Shown here in pieces: positions 16,545-25,246 of a stretch of 64,000 bases of DNA (positions are counted from its first letter, which is position 1; every line of letters starts with the position of its first letter). Both the position numbers and the translations under genes were made by a program. Location: contig CAYXAA010000004.1 in the NCBI GenBank assembly GCA_964462985.1, positions 62,001-126,000 on the forward strand, written 5' to 3'. The notes under the pieces were generated by a model that saw only the letters and a list, made by a program, of their open reading frames with translations, ran no database searches and had not been told where the DNA came from. The stretch is from CAYXAA01 sp964462985 (GTDB taxonomy: Bacteria > Pseudomonadota > Alphaproteobacteria > Rhizobiales > Stappiaceae).

Positions 16545-17600
16545 TCAGTCGAACACGAAGCCGTCGAACAGCTTGCGGGCAGTCCGTAGGATCGCCGCGC
16601 TGCGAACGGTGTCGTCCGGCCCGAGCGTGGCGACGACGGTCATTTCGCCCGTCGGATGCTCGATCGGCAGGCTGCGTTCGGTGCCGGTCCCGGTTTGCGC
16701 CAGCTCCGCTGCCGGGCTCCCCGGCAGCAGGCAGGCAGTTGCGACCGAAACCGCGCCAAGAACGCCGATCGAGGAATGGCAGCGATGGGGAATGAACGTC
16801 CGCGTCGATATTGCCCCACCCTGCTTCGGCGCCGATACCATCGTCATCTTCGGCACCGATTTCTCGGTCACATCGCCGAGGTTCATCATCGGCCCGGCCT
16901 TGAGCCGGATCGACTCCAGCCGCTCGCGCAGCGCGGCATTCCCTTCCAGCGCTTTCGGCTCCTCGGCGCCGTCGACGCCGAGATCGGCGGCGCGCATGAC
17001 GACACAGGGCATGCCGTTGTCGATCAGCGTCACCTCGATTCCGTCGATCACATCCACCGCGTTGCCGGTTGGCAGCAGGGCGCCGCAAGAGGATCCGGCG
17101 GTGTCCTGAAACTCGATCGGCACCGGCGCAGACGTTCCCGGCACGCCGTCGATGCGGGCCTCCCCGGCGTAGGTGACCCTACCGCCCGGCGTCGCCACAG
17201 TGGCGACGGCGACCTGGCCGGTGTTTTCCATGAAGATGCGCACCTCGGTGCGCTCGCCGGCAGCTTTGACGAGGCCGCGCTCGATTGCAAACGGCCCGAC
17301 GCCGGCGAGGATATTGCCACAGTTCTGGGCATCAGTGACGATCGGACGATCCACGAACACCTGCAAGAACAGATAGTCAACATCGATTCCCGGGCGCTTG
17401 GAGGGTCTCACGACCGCCACCTTGGAGGTCAGTGGATCGGCTCCTCCCATGCCGTTGATCTGCCGCGCGTCCGGCGAGCCCATGATCCTGAGCAGCAGCG
17501 CGTCGCGTGCGCCAGGATCGGACGGCAGGTCGTCGGCAAGGAAATAGCCGCCCTTCGAGGTGCCGCCGCGCATCCACATGCAACGAATGCCGTCAGACAT
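16545..17600 (-). CDS. galD: 4-oxalomesaconate tautomerase
   Basis: A 351-residue PrpF-fold isomerase matching GalD. It interconverts keto and enol forms of 4-oxalomesaconate in gallate and protocatechuate 4,5-cleavage. The N-terminus CMWMRGGTSKGGYF is characteristic. Candidate catalytic cysteines of the PrpF/DapF-like fold lie in DAQNCGNILAG and GSSCGALLPTG. Late GTGTERSLPIEHPTGEM is also family-typical. The start overlaps the ligK stop by 8 bases. Context with galB and ligK makes the assignment firm over the related 2-methylaconitate isomerase PrpF. Confidence 0.9.
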   Translation of the reverse strand: MSDGIRCMWMRGGTSKGGYFLADDLPSDPGARDALLLRIMGSPDARQINGMGGADPLTSKVAVVRPSKRPGIDVDYLFLQVFVDRPIVTDAQNCGNILAGVGPFAIERGLVKAAGERTEVRIFMENTGQVAVATVATPGGRVTYAGEARIDGVPGTSAPVPIEFQDTAGSSCGALLPTGNAVDVIDGIEVTLIDNGMPCVVMRAADLGVDGAEEPKALEGNAALRERLESIRLKAGPMMNLGDVTEKSVPKMTMVSAPKQGGAISTRTFIPHRCHSSIGVLGAVSVATACLLPGSPAAELAQTGTGTERSLPIEHPTGEMTVVATLGPDDTVRSAAILRTARKLFDGFVFD

Positions 17601-18267
17601 ATTTCAGCCCCTTGGCCTTCAGCTTGTCGCGCATGCCGTAGATGTCGAGACCCAATTCGCCGGCCATCAGCCGCTTGCGCGTCTCGGCCTCCTTGGCCTC
17701 GCGGGCGCGAGCAGCGGCGAGTGCCTCCTCGGCGCTGGTCCGCGGTACAACGCAGACGCCGTCATCGTCGGCAACGATGGTATCGCCCGGCTGAACTGCC
17801 GCACCGCCACAGACCACCGGCACGTTGACCGAGCCGATCGTCTCCTTGACCGTGCCTTGCGCCGAGACCGCCTTGGACCAGACCGGAAAGCCGATCTCCG
17901 TCAGATCGCGCACGTCGCGCACGCCGGCCTCGATCACCAGCCCCCGGACGCCGCGATGCATCAGCGAGCGTGCCAGCAGCTCGCCGAAATAGCCGTCCTC
18001 GCAGGGGCTCGTCGGCGCCACCACAAGGATGTCGCCGTCGCGGCATTGCTCGACCGCGACATGGATCATCCAGTTGTCGCCGGGTGCGATCGACACGGTA
18101 ACGGCCGATCCGGCGATCCGCGCCCCGGGGTAGATCGGGCGCATATAGGGCCGCATGAGGCCGATGCGGCCCATCGCCTCGTGTACGGTGGCGACGCCGC
18201 ATTCACCCAGTCCGGCGATGGTGGCGGCATCCGCCCGCTCAATCTCCTGAACGACGATCCCGCTCAT
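17593..18267 (-). CDS. ligK: 4-carboxy-4-hydroxy-2-oxoadipate aldolase
   Basis: A 224-residue class II aldolase of the HMG/CHA aldolase (RraA-like) fold. It cleaves 4-carboxy-4-hydroxy-2-oxoadipate to pyruvate and oxaloacetate, and usually also decarboxylates oxaloacetate. Motifs are HEAMGRIGLMRPYMRPIYPG near the N-terminus, GLVIEAGVRDV (arginine and metal-ligand aspartate) and GDTIVADDDGVCVVP. The ATG at 18267 overlaps the upstream stop codon (TGATG); a GTG at 18270 is an alternative. It lies between galB and galD. Also called galC in pseudomonads. Confidence 0.92.
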   Translation of the reverse strand: MSGIVVQEIERADAATIAGLGECGVATVHEAMGRIGLMRPYMRPIYPGARIAGSAVTVSIAPGDNWMIHVAVEQCRDGDILVVAPTSPCEDGYFGELLARSLMHRGVRGLVIEAGVRDVRDLTEIGFPVWSKAVSAQGTVKETIGSVNVPVVCGGAAVQPGDTIVADDDGVCVVPRTSAEEALAAARAREAKEAETRKRLMAGELGLDIYGMRDKLKAKGLKYV

Positions 18268-18998
18268 CACAGCTCATCCACGGTCCGGGGGAAGATCGAC
18301 TGGTACGCCTCGGCGTATCTGGCCTCACGGCCGCCGGCCTGGCCGCCGGAGTTGCGGCGGAACTGATTGGCACGGTTCTCGGCGACATTGGTGTAGTAGG
18401 CCCACAGGTGCTGCTGACCCTCCATGCACTCGATGGCGGCCTTCTTCTTCTCCCACACCGGCGTGATGTCGAGAATGGTATCGGGCTTCCAGCCGCACTG
18501 CTCGGTCTGATGCGGCTCGAACAGATAGAGCTGCGGCGCGCCGAGCACTTTCTCGCCCGGATTGTGGCCCCAAGCCTGCGCGACCATGCGGCATTCGAGC
18601 GCCATCCTGGTCGCGTAGGGGTGGTCCGTATTGTAGGGATCATCGAGCGAGTGGGACAGCATGAAGGCCGGCTGCACCTTGCGGATGACGTCGACCAGGC
18701 GGAACTTCGCCTCACGGTCCATCTCCAGCGGATAATCACCGAGGTCGAAGAACTGGATGTCGGCCGCGCCCAACGCCTTCGCCGCATTCTCCGCCTCGAC
18801 ACGGCGGGCTGCCTTGACCTTCTCCAGTGTCATTCCGCCCTGCTTCCACAGCTTGGCGCTTTCACCGCGCTCACCGTAGGACAGGCAAACAACGGTGACG
18901 TCATAGCCCTTCTCGGCGTGCAGTGCTATGGCACCACCGCAGCGCCAGACGAAATCGGCGGAATGCGCGCTGACGACCAGCGCAGTCTTGTTCGACAT
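18267..18998 (-). CDS. galB: 4-oxalomesaconate hydratase, PIG-L type
   Basis: A 243-residue metal-dependent enzyme of the PIG-L/LmbE fold. In the gallate pathway GalB hydrates 4-oxalomesaconate to 4-carboxy-4-hydroxy-2-oxoadipate, using the zinc-amidase-like fold rather than the amidohydrolase fold of LigJ. The metal-site motif near the start reads SAHSADFVWRCGGAIA; the usual AHPDD is changed to AHSAD, as expected for this subfamily. SYGERGES and the late DxxHPY-like TDHPYATRMALE are also present. The start at 18998 follows ggagacggagag; an upstream frame to 19106 is rejected. First gene of the operon galB-ligK-galD-lysR. Confidence 0.88.
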   Translation of the reverse strand: MSNKTALVVSAHSADFVWRCGGAIALHAEKGYDVTVVCLSYGERGESAKLWKQGGMTLEKVKAARRVEAENAAKALGAADIQFFDLGDYPLEMDREAKFRLVDVIRKVQPAFMLSHSLDDPYNTDHPYATRMALECRMVAQAWGHNPGEKVLGAPQLYLFEPHQTEQCGWKPDTILDITPVWEKKKAAIECMEGQQHLWAYYTNVAENRANQFRRNSGGQAGGREARYAEAYQSIFPRTVDEL

Positions 18999-19169
18999 CT
19001 CTCCGTCTCCAAAGATTCTGGCCGCTTCGCCCAAAGGATGTGCGGGCGCGAGCGACGCCTCCGATCCTTCTGCCGTTCTAACAGAGACGACGCACCGCCC
19101 GCTCATTCGAATTGCGCCTGCCGATATTGGATTTTGTTACAGGCCAGGCGAATCCATTCAATCATAAGC

Positions 19170-19185
19170 CAGATTTTTCAGTCTG
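19170..19185 (-). promoter_or_regulatory. Candidate LysR-type binding dyad upstream of galB
   Basis: CAGA, eight mostly A/T bases, then TCTG form an interrupted dyad in the most AT-rich part of the gap upstream of galB. LysR proteins bind interrupted AT-rich dyads of this general shape, and the operon encodes one. It lies about 170 bases from the galB start, which is far for a classical activator site. Low confidence. Confidence 0.25.
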
Positions 19186-19344
19186 TTAAAAGCTATGAGC
19201 CTTCGCAGCAGGTGACTGTTTTGAGGATTTCGGAGCGGGTGTGACGACGCCTGTGCGGCTTAACCTTGCCGGCCGACGCAGCCTTTGATGGAGATCCGCG
19301 GCAATGCACCCGCGGGCCAAAAGACGTCGGAGGCGGAGGAGAAC

Positions 19345-19363
19345 GCCCCCTTTCACCGGGGGC
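19345..19363 (-). terminator. GC hairpin after PaaK-like gene
   Basis: GCCCCC at 19345-19350 pairs with GGGGGC at 19358-19363 around a 7-base loop, 27 bases after the stop of the leftward ligase gene. A short T-containing stretch follows on the minus strand. Probable terminator of the long liv operon. Confidence 0.45.
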
Positions 19364-19389
19364 CTGCGGCAGATTTCTACGGGAACACC

Positions 19390-20631
19390 CTATCCGCCGT
19401 AATTGCGTTCGTCGGCAATGACCTTGCCGTCATTGGGCAGGCTGCCAGGGGCGACACGCTCGACCGTACCCTTCAGCTTCGTTACCTCGCGGAGACTTTG
19501 CTCCAGCGCCGCGTCCAGGCCGTCGCCCGCGATCGCACTTTCATACGCAAGCCGCATCACGTCCTGCTCCCCTGAGCGCTCAACGATGAGGCGCAGGCGG
19601 CCGATCTCGGGATGGCGGCGGGCGACCTCGGCGACCTGCTGCGGGTCGACGAACATTCCCTTGACCTTGGTGCGTTGGTCGGCACGCCCCATCCAGCCCC
19701 TGATGCGCGTATTGGTGCGCCCACAAGGCGACACTCCCGGCAACAGTGCCGAGAGGTCGCCGGTGCCGAGACGGATCATCGGATAGGACCGGCTGAAGCT
19801 CGTTACCACCAGTTCGCCGACCTCGCCCTCCGGCACCGGCTCATTGGTTCCGGGCCGCACGATCTCAACGATGCAGTCCTCGTTAACAACCATTCCCTGG
19901 TCGACAATGGTTTCATACGCGACGATGCCGAACTCCGCGGTGGCATAGCACTGACGAACGGCCACGCCCCGCGCTTCGTACTCTGCGCGCAGCGAAGGGA
20001 ACAGGGCGCCACCCGAGACCAGCGCCTTCTTGATCGAAGAGGCGTCCCGCCGAAGCTCGGTTGCCTTGTCGAGCAGGACTTTCAGGTAGTCAGGCGTCCC
20101 CGTGTAGCCGGTTGGACGGATGCGCTCGATCGCCTCGACCTGCATCTCCGTATTGCCGATGCCGGCAGGGAACACCGCGCAGCCGAGTGCCCTGGCGCTG
20201 TGGTCGAGTATGAATCCGCCGGGCGTCAGGTGGTAGGCGAAGGCATTGTGGACGACATCACCCGGACGAAAGCCGGCGGCGAACAGCGCGCGGGCACCGT
20301 TCCAAGGGTCGGCTCCCTCACCCTGCGGCTCAAAGATCGGCCCCGGGGACAGAAAAACGCGACGAAAGCTGCCCGGCTCACCCGTCGCAAAGCCCCCGAA
20401 AGGTGGTTCTTCGGCCTGCGCTGCCATCAATTCGGTTTTGCGCAACACCGGAAGGCTCGCCAGTGCCTCACGCGAGTCAATCGTCTGCGGATCAACGCCT
20501 GCGAGATGTCGGCGCCAGCCGGGCGCCGCGTCGATCGCATGGCGCAGCAGGTCCGGCAAGCGGCAGAACAGATCCCGTTCCCGCTCCTCGGCTCCGCGCG
20601 TTTCCAGACTGTCGAAGTGCTCGCCGGTCAT
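19390..20631 (-). CDS. PaaK-like phenylacetate-CoA ligase family protein
   Basis: A 413-residue adenylate-forming enzyme of the phenylacetate-CoA ligase (PaaK) family, shorter than the general acyl-CoA synthetases. The region AYHLTPGGFILDHSARALG, the adenine-binding CYATAEFGIVAYE, and GELVVTSFSRSYPMIRLGTGDLS are family features. The C-terminal hinge around RTKVKGMFVDPQQV is present. It is the last gene of a leftward operon with an aromatic/branched-chain type ABC transporter, so it probably activates the imported acid, an aryl or similar carboxylate, to its CoA thioester. The usual glycine-rich P-loop early in the protein is not obvious; here SPGPIF may take that place. Confidence 0.8.
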   Translation of the reverse strand: MTGEHFDSLETRGAEERERDLFCRLPDLLRHAIDAAPGWRRHLAGVDPQTIDSREALASLPVLRKTELMAAQAEEPPFGGFATGEPGSFRRVFLSPGPIFEPQGEGADPWNGARALFAAGFRPGDVVHNAFAYHLTPGGFILDHSARALGCAVFPAGIGNTEMQVEAIERIRPTGYTGTPDYLKVLLDKATELRRDASSIKKALVSGGALFPSLRAEYEARGVAVRQCYATAEFGIVAYETIVDQGMVVNEDCIVEIVRPGTNEPVPEGEVGELVVTSFSRSYPMIRLGTGDLSALLPGVSPCGRTNTRIRGWMGRADQRTKVKGMFVDPQQVAEVARRHPEIGRLRLIVERSGEQDVMRLAYESAIAGDGLDAALEQSLREVTKLKGTVERVAPGSLPNDGKVIADERNYGG

Positions 20632-20690
20632 GTTGTCGCCCTCGGCCCGACCGGGCCGCTCCTCGCTCAGAAAGGATTTCGAATGGCCGG

Positions 20691-21527
20691 CTACGACAGC
20701 CAGCGCTTGCGCCGCTTGTAGTGCTTGACGTTTCGGAACGACTTTCGTCCCTCGCCACCGGTTCCGAGGTAGAATTCCTTGACGTCCTCGTTGGCGCGCA
20801 GCGCTGCGGCGTCGCCATCGAGCACGATGCGGCCGGATTCCAGAATGTAGCCATAGGTGGCGTAGCGCAGTGCCACGTTGGTGTTCTGCTCAGCGAGCAG
20901 AAACGACACGCCCTCACGTTCGTTGAGGGTCTTCACGATCTCGAATATCTCCTCGACGAGCTGCGGTGCCAGACCCATTGATGGCTCGTCCAGGAGGATC
21001 ATGCTCGGCCGGCTCATCAGCGCCCGGCCAATGGCGCACATCTGCTGCTCGCCGCCGGAGGTATAGCCGGCTTGGCTGCCACGTCGCTCACGCAGCCGCG
21101 GAAAGTAGCTATAGACCATCTCGAGGTCTGCCTTGACCGCCGCGGCTCCGTCGCGCCGGGTGAAGGCGCCGGTCAGCAGGTTCTCCTCGATGGTGAGATG
21201 GCCGAAGCAATGCCGACCCTCCATCACCTGGATACAGCCGCGGCGCACGAGGTCACTCGGCGACAGCGACTGCACCTGCTCTCCCTTGAAGACGATCGTG
21301 CCCTTGGTGACGTCGCCGCGCTCGGCCTGCAGAAGGTTCGACACGGCCTTTAGCGTCGTGGTCTTGCCGGCGCCATTGGCGCCCAGCAGCGCGACAATGC
21401 CGCCCTCGGGAACGGCGAGCGATACGCCCTTCAGCACCAGTATCACGTGATTGTAGATCACCTCGATATTGTTCACAGCCAGGATCGTCGAGGCGGACGT
21501 CGCAGTCTGCAGTGCATCGGCGGCCAT
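20691..21527 (-). CDS. livF: LivF-type ABC transporter ATP-binding protein
   Basis: A 278-residue ATPase of the branched-chain amino acid transporter class (LivF). Walker A is GANGAGKTTT, the signature is TSGGEQQMCAIGRALM, and Walker B is MILLDEPSMG. The start at 21527 (MAADALQTATS) follows ggaagag; the longer frame to 21635 runs into a strong stem-loop and is rejected. The C-terminal tail is basic (KHYKRRKRW), an unusual extension of about 40 residues beyond the LivF core. It sits between the binding protein and the PaaK-like ligase. Confidence 0.9.
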   Translation of the reverse strand: MAADALQTATSASTILAVNNIEVIYNHVILVLKGVSLAVPEGGIVALLGANGAGKTTTLKAVSNLLQAERGDVTKGTIVFKGEQVQSLSPSDLVRRGCIQVMEGRHCFGHLTIEENLLTGAFTRRDGAAAVKADLEMVYSYFPRLRERRGSQAGYTSGGEQQMCAIGRALMSRPSMILLDEPSMGLAPQLVEEIFEIVKTLNEREGVSFLLAEQNTNVALRYATYGYILESGRIVLDGDAAALRANEDVKEFYLGTGGEGRKSFRNVKHYKRRKRWLS

Positions 21528-21592
21528 GGCACTCTTCCAGCGCTGGCGTGGGACGGCTGACCATGCGTCAATCGCACGGTGCGTGACTCTGG

Positions 21593-21623
21593 TCCGGTCC
21601 GCGGACATTTGCCGCGGACCGGA
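21593..21623 (-). terminator. Perfect 12-bp stem-loop after livK-like gene
   Basis: TCCGGTCCGCGG (21593-21604) and its exact complement (21612-21623) flank a 7-base loop, 23 bases after the stop of the leftward binding-protein gene and before livF. There is no T run. Likely an mRNA-stabilising or attenuating hairpin that lets the binding protein be made in excess. Confidence 0.55.
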
Positions 21624-21645
21624 GGGCTTCCTCAAGCTGCCGGAA

Positions 21646-22968
21646 TCACTGCGCCGGGCAGGCTTCGGCGCGGGTCGGCCAAGGAGCGTTCGACTCCGCG
21701 TACTCCTTGGAGGCCGCCATCAGCACCGGCGTAACTTCCTCGGTCATCGGCGAGAACCACTCCGTGGCCGGGACCCACTGGCTGCCGTCCCATTCCTGGA
21801 TGAACAGCGGATGGTGCCCGGAATGGTTGGCGCAGGTGATCTCGATCGGCGCAATCATGCCCTTCAGTCCGATCTCCTCGAGACGGGCCTCGTCGATCTT
21901 CAGGTTTTCGAGACCGAGACGCATGTCCTCGGCACTAATCACCTTCTTGCCGGTCATCTCCTGCGCGATGCGTATGGCCTCGACCATATAGACCGCGTTG
22001 ACAACGCCGCGGTTGTAGAGGTTCTTGCCGACCATATCGGCTGGGGTACCCGACTTGCCGGCGTCCACGATCAGCTTCTTGATGTCCTGCAGCGCCGGGT
22101 AGTCGGCACCGACATTGTTGAAGCTGACGGACTTGTAGCCCTTGGCACCGTCGCCACCGGCCCGCGCATCCTCGTCGCCGCCAGCCCACCAGACGCCGAT
22201 GAACTTCGACATGTCGAAGCGGTTCTTCACGGCTTCCTTGACGGCGGTCGGATTCATGGCGCCCCAGCCCCACATCACGACGTAGTCGGGGCGGTCGCGG
22301 CGGATGGACAGCCACTGCGACGACTGGTTCTGCATTTCCTTGCCCGCGACCGGGTATTGCAGCGCCTCGAAGCCGTACTTCTCGGCCATGTTCTCGAGAA
22401 GCGGGATCGGCTCCCGGCCATAGCCGGCGTCAAGGAAGATGTAGCCGATCTTCTTCCCCTTGAGGCTCTCGAGGCCGCCTTCCTGTTCGGCGATGTATTT
22501 GATGATCGCCGACAAGCCGTCCCAATAGGTGTCCGGCGGATTGAAGACCCACGGGAAGGTATTGCCGTCAGCAGCCGCCGACAGACCATAGGCCATGGAA
22601 AGAACAGGGATCTTGTCGACGGATGACTTCGGGATCACCTGCAGGGTGATTCCGGTCGACCACGGATTGAACACCAAGGTGTTCTTGGCCTTGGCCTGCT
22701 CGTAGCACTCCACGCCCTTTTGTGTGTCGTAGCCGGTCTCGCATTCGTCGAACGCAATCCTGACGCCGTTCACGCCGCCGTCGCGCTCGTTGATCATCGC
22801 CAGGTAGTCCGACATTCCGTTGGCGATGGGAATGCCCGAGCCGGCGTAGGGGCCGGTTCGATAGGTTGGCAGCTGGATGTAGACCGAATCCTCGGCAATG
22901 GCCGGAGCGGCAAGGGATACCGCGAAGGCCACAAGGGCCGATCCAGCCAGGTGCGTTCTCATTCGCAT
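21646..22968 (-). CDS. Branched-chain/aromatic type ABC substrate-binding protein
   Basis: A 440-residue periplasmic binding protein of the LivK/Peripla_BP_6 class. The signal peptide ends at AIAE (about residue 26), followed by YIQLPTYRTGPYAGSGIPIANG. At 440 residues it is longer than LivK itself (about 370). It resembles the binding proteins that travel with an acyl-CoA ligase and PaaK and are thought to bind aromatic acids rather than leucine. It contains several cysteines (DECETGYD, VECYEQ, ITCANH). A good guess is uptake of an aryl acid, but the ligand is not determined. Confidence 0.88.
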   Translation of the reverse strand: MRMRTHLAGSALVAFAVSLAAPAIAEDSVYIQLPTYRTGPYAGSGIPIANGMSDYLAMINERDGGVNGVRIAFDECETGYDTQKGVECYEQAKAKNTLVFNPWSTGITLQVIPKSSVDKIPVLSMAYGLSAAADGNTFPWVFNPPDTYWDGLSAIIKYIAEQEGGLESLKGKKIGYIFLDAGYGREPIPLLENMAEKYGFEALQYPVAGKEMQNQSSQWLSIRRDRPDYVVMWGWGAMNPTAVKEAVKNRFDMSKFIGVWWAGGDEDARAGGDGAKGYKSVSFNNVGADYPALQDIKKLIVDAGKSGTPADMVGKNLYNRGVVNAVYMVEAIRIAQEMTGKKVISAEDMRLGLENLKIDEARLEEIGLKGMIAPIEITCANHSGHHPLFIQEWDGSQWVPATEWFSPMTEEVTPVLMAASKEYAESNAPWPTRAEACPAQ

Positions 22969-23088
22969 GTCTTTCCTCCCATTCGTGCCCCTTCATGGAG
23001 CCATGCCGATGGAGCCTCGCCATTCCGTCCGGGTTCGGCTCGCGCCCCGATGGCATGCCTTAGTCGGCTTTCCCGCGGATCCTCCCGA

Positions 23089-24165
23089 TCACGCATAGGG
23101 GAAGGGCCAGACCCTGAGCTTCTCCTTGCCGATCGCCCACAGTCGAGCCAGACCGTGCGGCTCGACGATCAGGAAGAAGATGATGAGGGCGCCGGTGATC
23201 ATCTGCGCTACCTGGAAAACTGTCTCAGCCGCGACGTTGACGCCGAGTGCCGGCAGGCCGACGCGAAGGACGATCGGCAGGATCCAGATGAACGCCGCGC
23301 CGAAGAACGACCCGACCAGGGAGCCGAGGCCGCCGATGATCGCCATGAACAGCACCTGGAACGACAAGGTGATCGAGAACACCGCCGGCTCGGCGGCTCC
23401 CAGATAGAAGAACACGAACATCGCCCCGGCTACGCCGCAGACATAGGACGAGACGGCAAATGCCGAGAGCTTGGCGATCAGCGGACGCACGCCCATCAGT
23501 TCGGCGGCGATATCCATGTCGCGGATCATCATCCATTGCCGGCCGATGCGTCCGCGGATGATGTTCTTGATGAGAAGCGTCATCACCACGACGATCGCCA
23601 GCACCACGTAGTAGCGGGTGGCGCCGCTGGCGGCCGGTCCGGTGATCTGCACGCCGAAGAGTTGTCTTCCCGGCACCTCGATGGCACCCGAGGAGTTGTA
23701 GTTGTACAGCCAGGGAATGCGGATGAAGCACCACTCCAGGAAAAACTGCGCAGCGAGCGTCGTCACCGCCAGATAGAGGCCCTTGATGCGCAGGGACGGC
23801 AGCCCGAAAACCACGCCCGCCGCCGCCGCGAAGGTGCCGGACAGCAGGATATGGATGAGGACGCTGACCTCCGGGAAGATTGTTACCAGCTTGTAGCAGC
23901 TGTAAGCCCCGACCCCCATGAAGGCGCCAGTCCCCAGCGACAGTTGTCCGGCATATCCCGTGAGAACGTTGAGGCCGATCGTGGCCAGTGCCAGCACCAG
24001 GAACGGAATGGCGATGGCCGAGAGCGTGAAGTCCGTTGCCACCAGCGGCAGCAGCAGCGCGATGACGAGGATCGCGGCCACCCCGATGCGGTCCTGCCGG
24101 ATCGGAAAAATCTGCTGGTCGGCGGCGTAGGTCGTCTTGTACTGGCCGGCTTCGCGATAGAACAT
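23089..24165 (-). CDS. livM: LivM-type ABC transporter permease
   Basis: A 358-residue inner-membrane permease of the LivM class, with about ten hydrophobic segments. LNVLTGYAGQLSLGTGAFMGVGAYS at about 86-110 is the LivM hallmark (GxxGxxSLGxxxFxGxGAY), and IIGGLGSLVGSFFGAAFI is the cytoplasmic coupling region. A soluble N-terminus of about 25 residues precedes the first membrane segment. The start follows gaggagcggtc. It is located ten bases after livH and upstream of the binding protein gene. Confidence 0.92.
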   Translation of the reverse strand: MFYREAGQYKTTYAADQQIFPIRQDRIGVAAILVIALLLPLVATDFTLSAIAIPFLVLALATIGLNVLTGYAGQLSLGTGAFMGVGAYSCYKLVTIFPEVSVLIHILLSGTFAAAAGVVFGLPSLRIKGLYLAVTTLAAQFFLEWCFIRIPWLYNYNSSGAIEVPGRQLFGVQITGPAASGATRYYVVLAIVVVMTLLIKNIIRGRIGRQWMMIRDMDIAAELMGVRPLIAKLSAFAVSSYVCGVAGAMFVFFYLGAAEPAVFSITLSFQVLFMAIIGGLGSLVGSFFGAAFIWILPIVLRVGLPALGVNVAAETVFQVAQMITGALIIFFLIVEPHGLARLWAIGKEKLRVWPFPYA

Positions 24166-24174
24166 GACCGCTCC

Positions 24175-25128
24175 TCAGATCCGCTCGATGATCTTTTCGC
24201 CAAACAGACCCTGCGGGCGAAACAGCAGGAAGATCAGCGCGATGACATAGGCGAGCCAGCTTTCAATGCCTCCTCCTACTAGGCCGCCCCAGTAGATCTC
24301 GCCGACCTTCTCCCCGATGCCGATGATCAGCCCGCCGATGATGGCACCGGGAATGGAGGTGAAGCCGCCGAGGATCAAGACGGGCAGCGCCTTCAGTGCC
24401 ACGATCTCGAGGGCGAAGGACACGTCGGAGCGCGCGCCCCACATGATGCCGGTGGCCAGCGCCACGATGCCGGCGGCAAACCAGACGATCGCCCAGATCT
24501 GGTTGAGCGAGATACCCACCGAAAGGGCGGCCGTATGGTCGTCGGCAACGGCCCGCAGGGCGCGCCCGATGCGGGTGCGGTTGAAGAACAACGCCAACGC
24601 CGCGACCATGATCAGCGCGATCACCGCGGCGGCGATGTCGATGTGCTGGAGGATAATGAGGCCCCGCTCACCCAGTTCGAACGCCGTTGACCCCGTGGGC
24701 AGGCCAAGCTCCGAGGTGATCATCTGCTTCGGCTCGCCGCCGAAGATGACCTCGCCCAGGCCGATCAGGAAATAGGTCATGCCGATGGTTGCCATCAGCA
24801 GAATGATGTCTGGCTGGCCGACGAGCGGCCGCATAACGAACTTCTCGATGCATACGGCCAGGATCGCCATGATGCCGATAGCCAAGACCAGCGCCAGCCA
24901 GGCCGGGACACCCATCTCATGCAAGCCGACCAGCGACAGTCCGGCGAACACCACCATGATGCCCTGGGCGAAGTTGAACACGCCCGAAGCCTTGAAGATC
25001 AGCACGAATCCGAGCGCGATCAGCGCGTATAGGACACCGGCGACGAAGCCTTCCCATATCACCTGGATCAGGAAGTCGGGCGCCTCGACCATCTGCATGA
25101 AGGGATCGATCAAAATACTGTAGAGCAT
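24175..25128 (-). CDS. livH: LivH-type ABC transporter permease
   Basis: A 317-residue inner-membrane permease of the LivH class. GFVAGVLYALIALGFVLIFKASGVFNFAQG at about 29-58 is the family hallmark, and GGFTSIPGAIIGGLIIGIGE near residue 255-275 is the coupling loop. The N-terminal 25 residues (LIDPFMQMVEAPDFLIQ) are an unusual leader before the first membrane segment. It pairs with LivM to form the channel. Confidence 0.92.
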   Translation of the reverse strand: MLYSILIDPFMQMVEAPDFLIQVIWEGFVAGVLYALIALGFVLIFKASGVFNFAQGIMVVFAGLSLVGLHEMGVPAWLALVLAIGIMAILAVCIEKFVMRPLVGQPDIILLMATIGMTYFLIGLGEVIFGGEPKQMITSELGLPTGSTAFELGERGLIILQHIDIAAAVIALIMVAALALFFNRTRIGRALRAVADDHTAALSVGISLNQIWAIVWFAAGIVALATGIMWGARSDVSFALEIVALKALPVLILGGFTSIPGAIIGGLIIGIGEKVGEIYWGGLVGGGIESWLAYVIALIFLLFRPQGLFGEKIIERI

Positions 25129-25246
25129 GACGGCGATCCCTCGATCAGTCTCTGCCGCGACCCAGAGCCGAAACCCGGGGCGCGACGATCCGGCTTGTCG
25201 TCTTGAACATGGACATCTTCGCCCGTCCGATCACCAGCCCCGCCAT

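Larger units (their letters stand above)
18999..19389. other. Gap upstream of gal operon
   Basis: The 391 bases between the gal operon and the next leftward gene show no protein-coding frame that I believe. They hold a hairpin at 19345-19363, just after the PaaK-like gene, and an AT-rich stretch at about 19130-19200 suited to a gal promoter. The rest shows nothing recognisable. Confidence 0.45.

Noticed and set aside
16656..17828. Rightward 390-residue frame over galD and ligK
   Set aside because: Antisense to two well-matched enzymes; composition typical of GC-rich shadow frames.
18870..18998. Altered AHPDD motif in the PIG-L protein as a sign of inactivation
   Set aside because: GalB-type hydratases differ from deacetylases at this place, and the gal context is complete, so it reads as a subfamily trait.
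22720..24282. Rightward 520-residue frame over the liv binding protein and livM
   Set aside because: Antisense to conserved transporter genes; very polar His/Asp/Arg-rich shadow.
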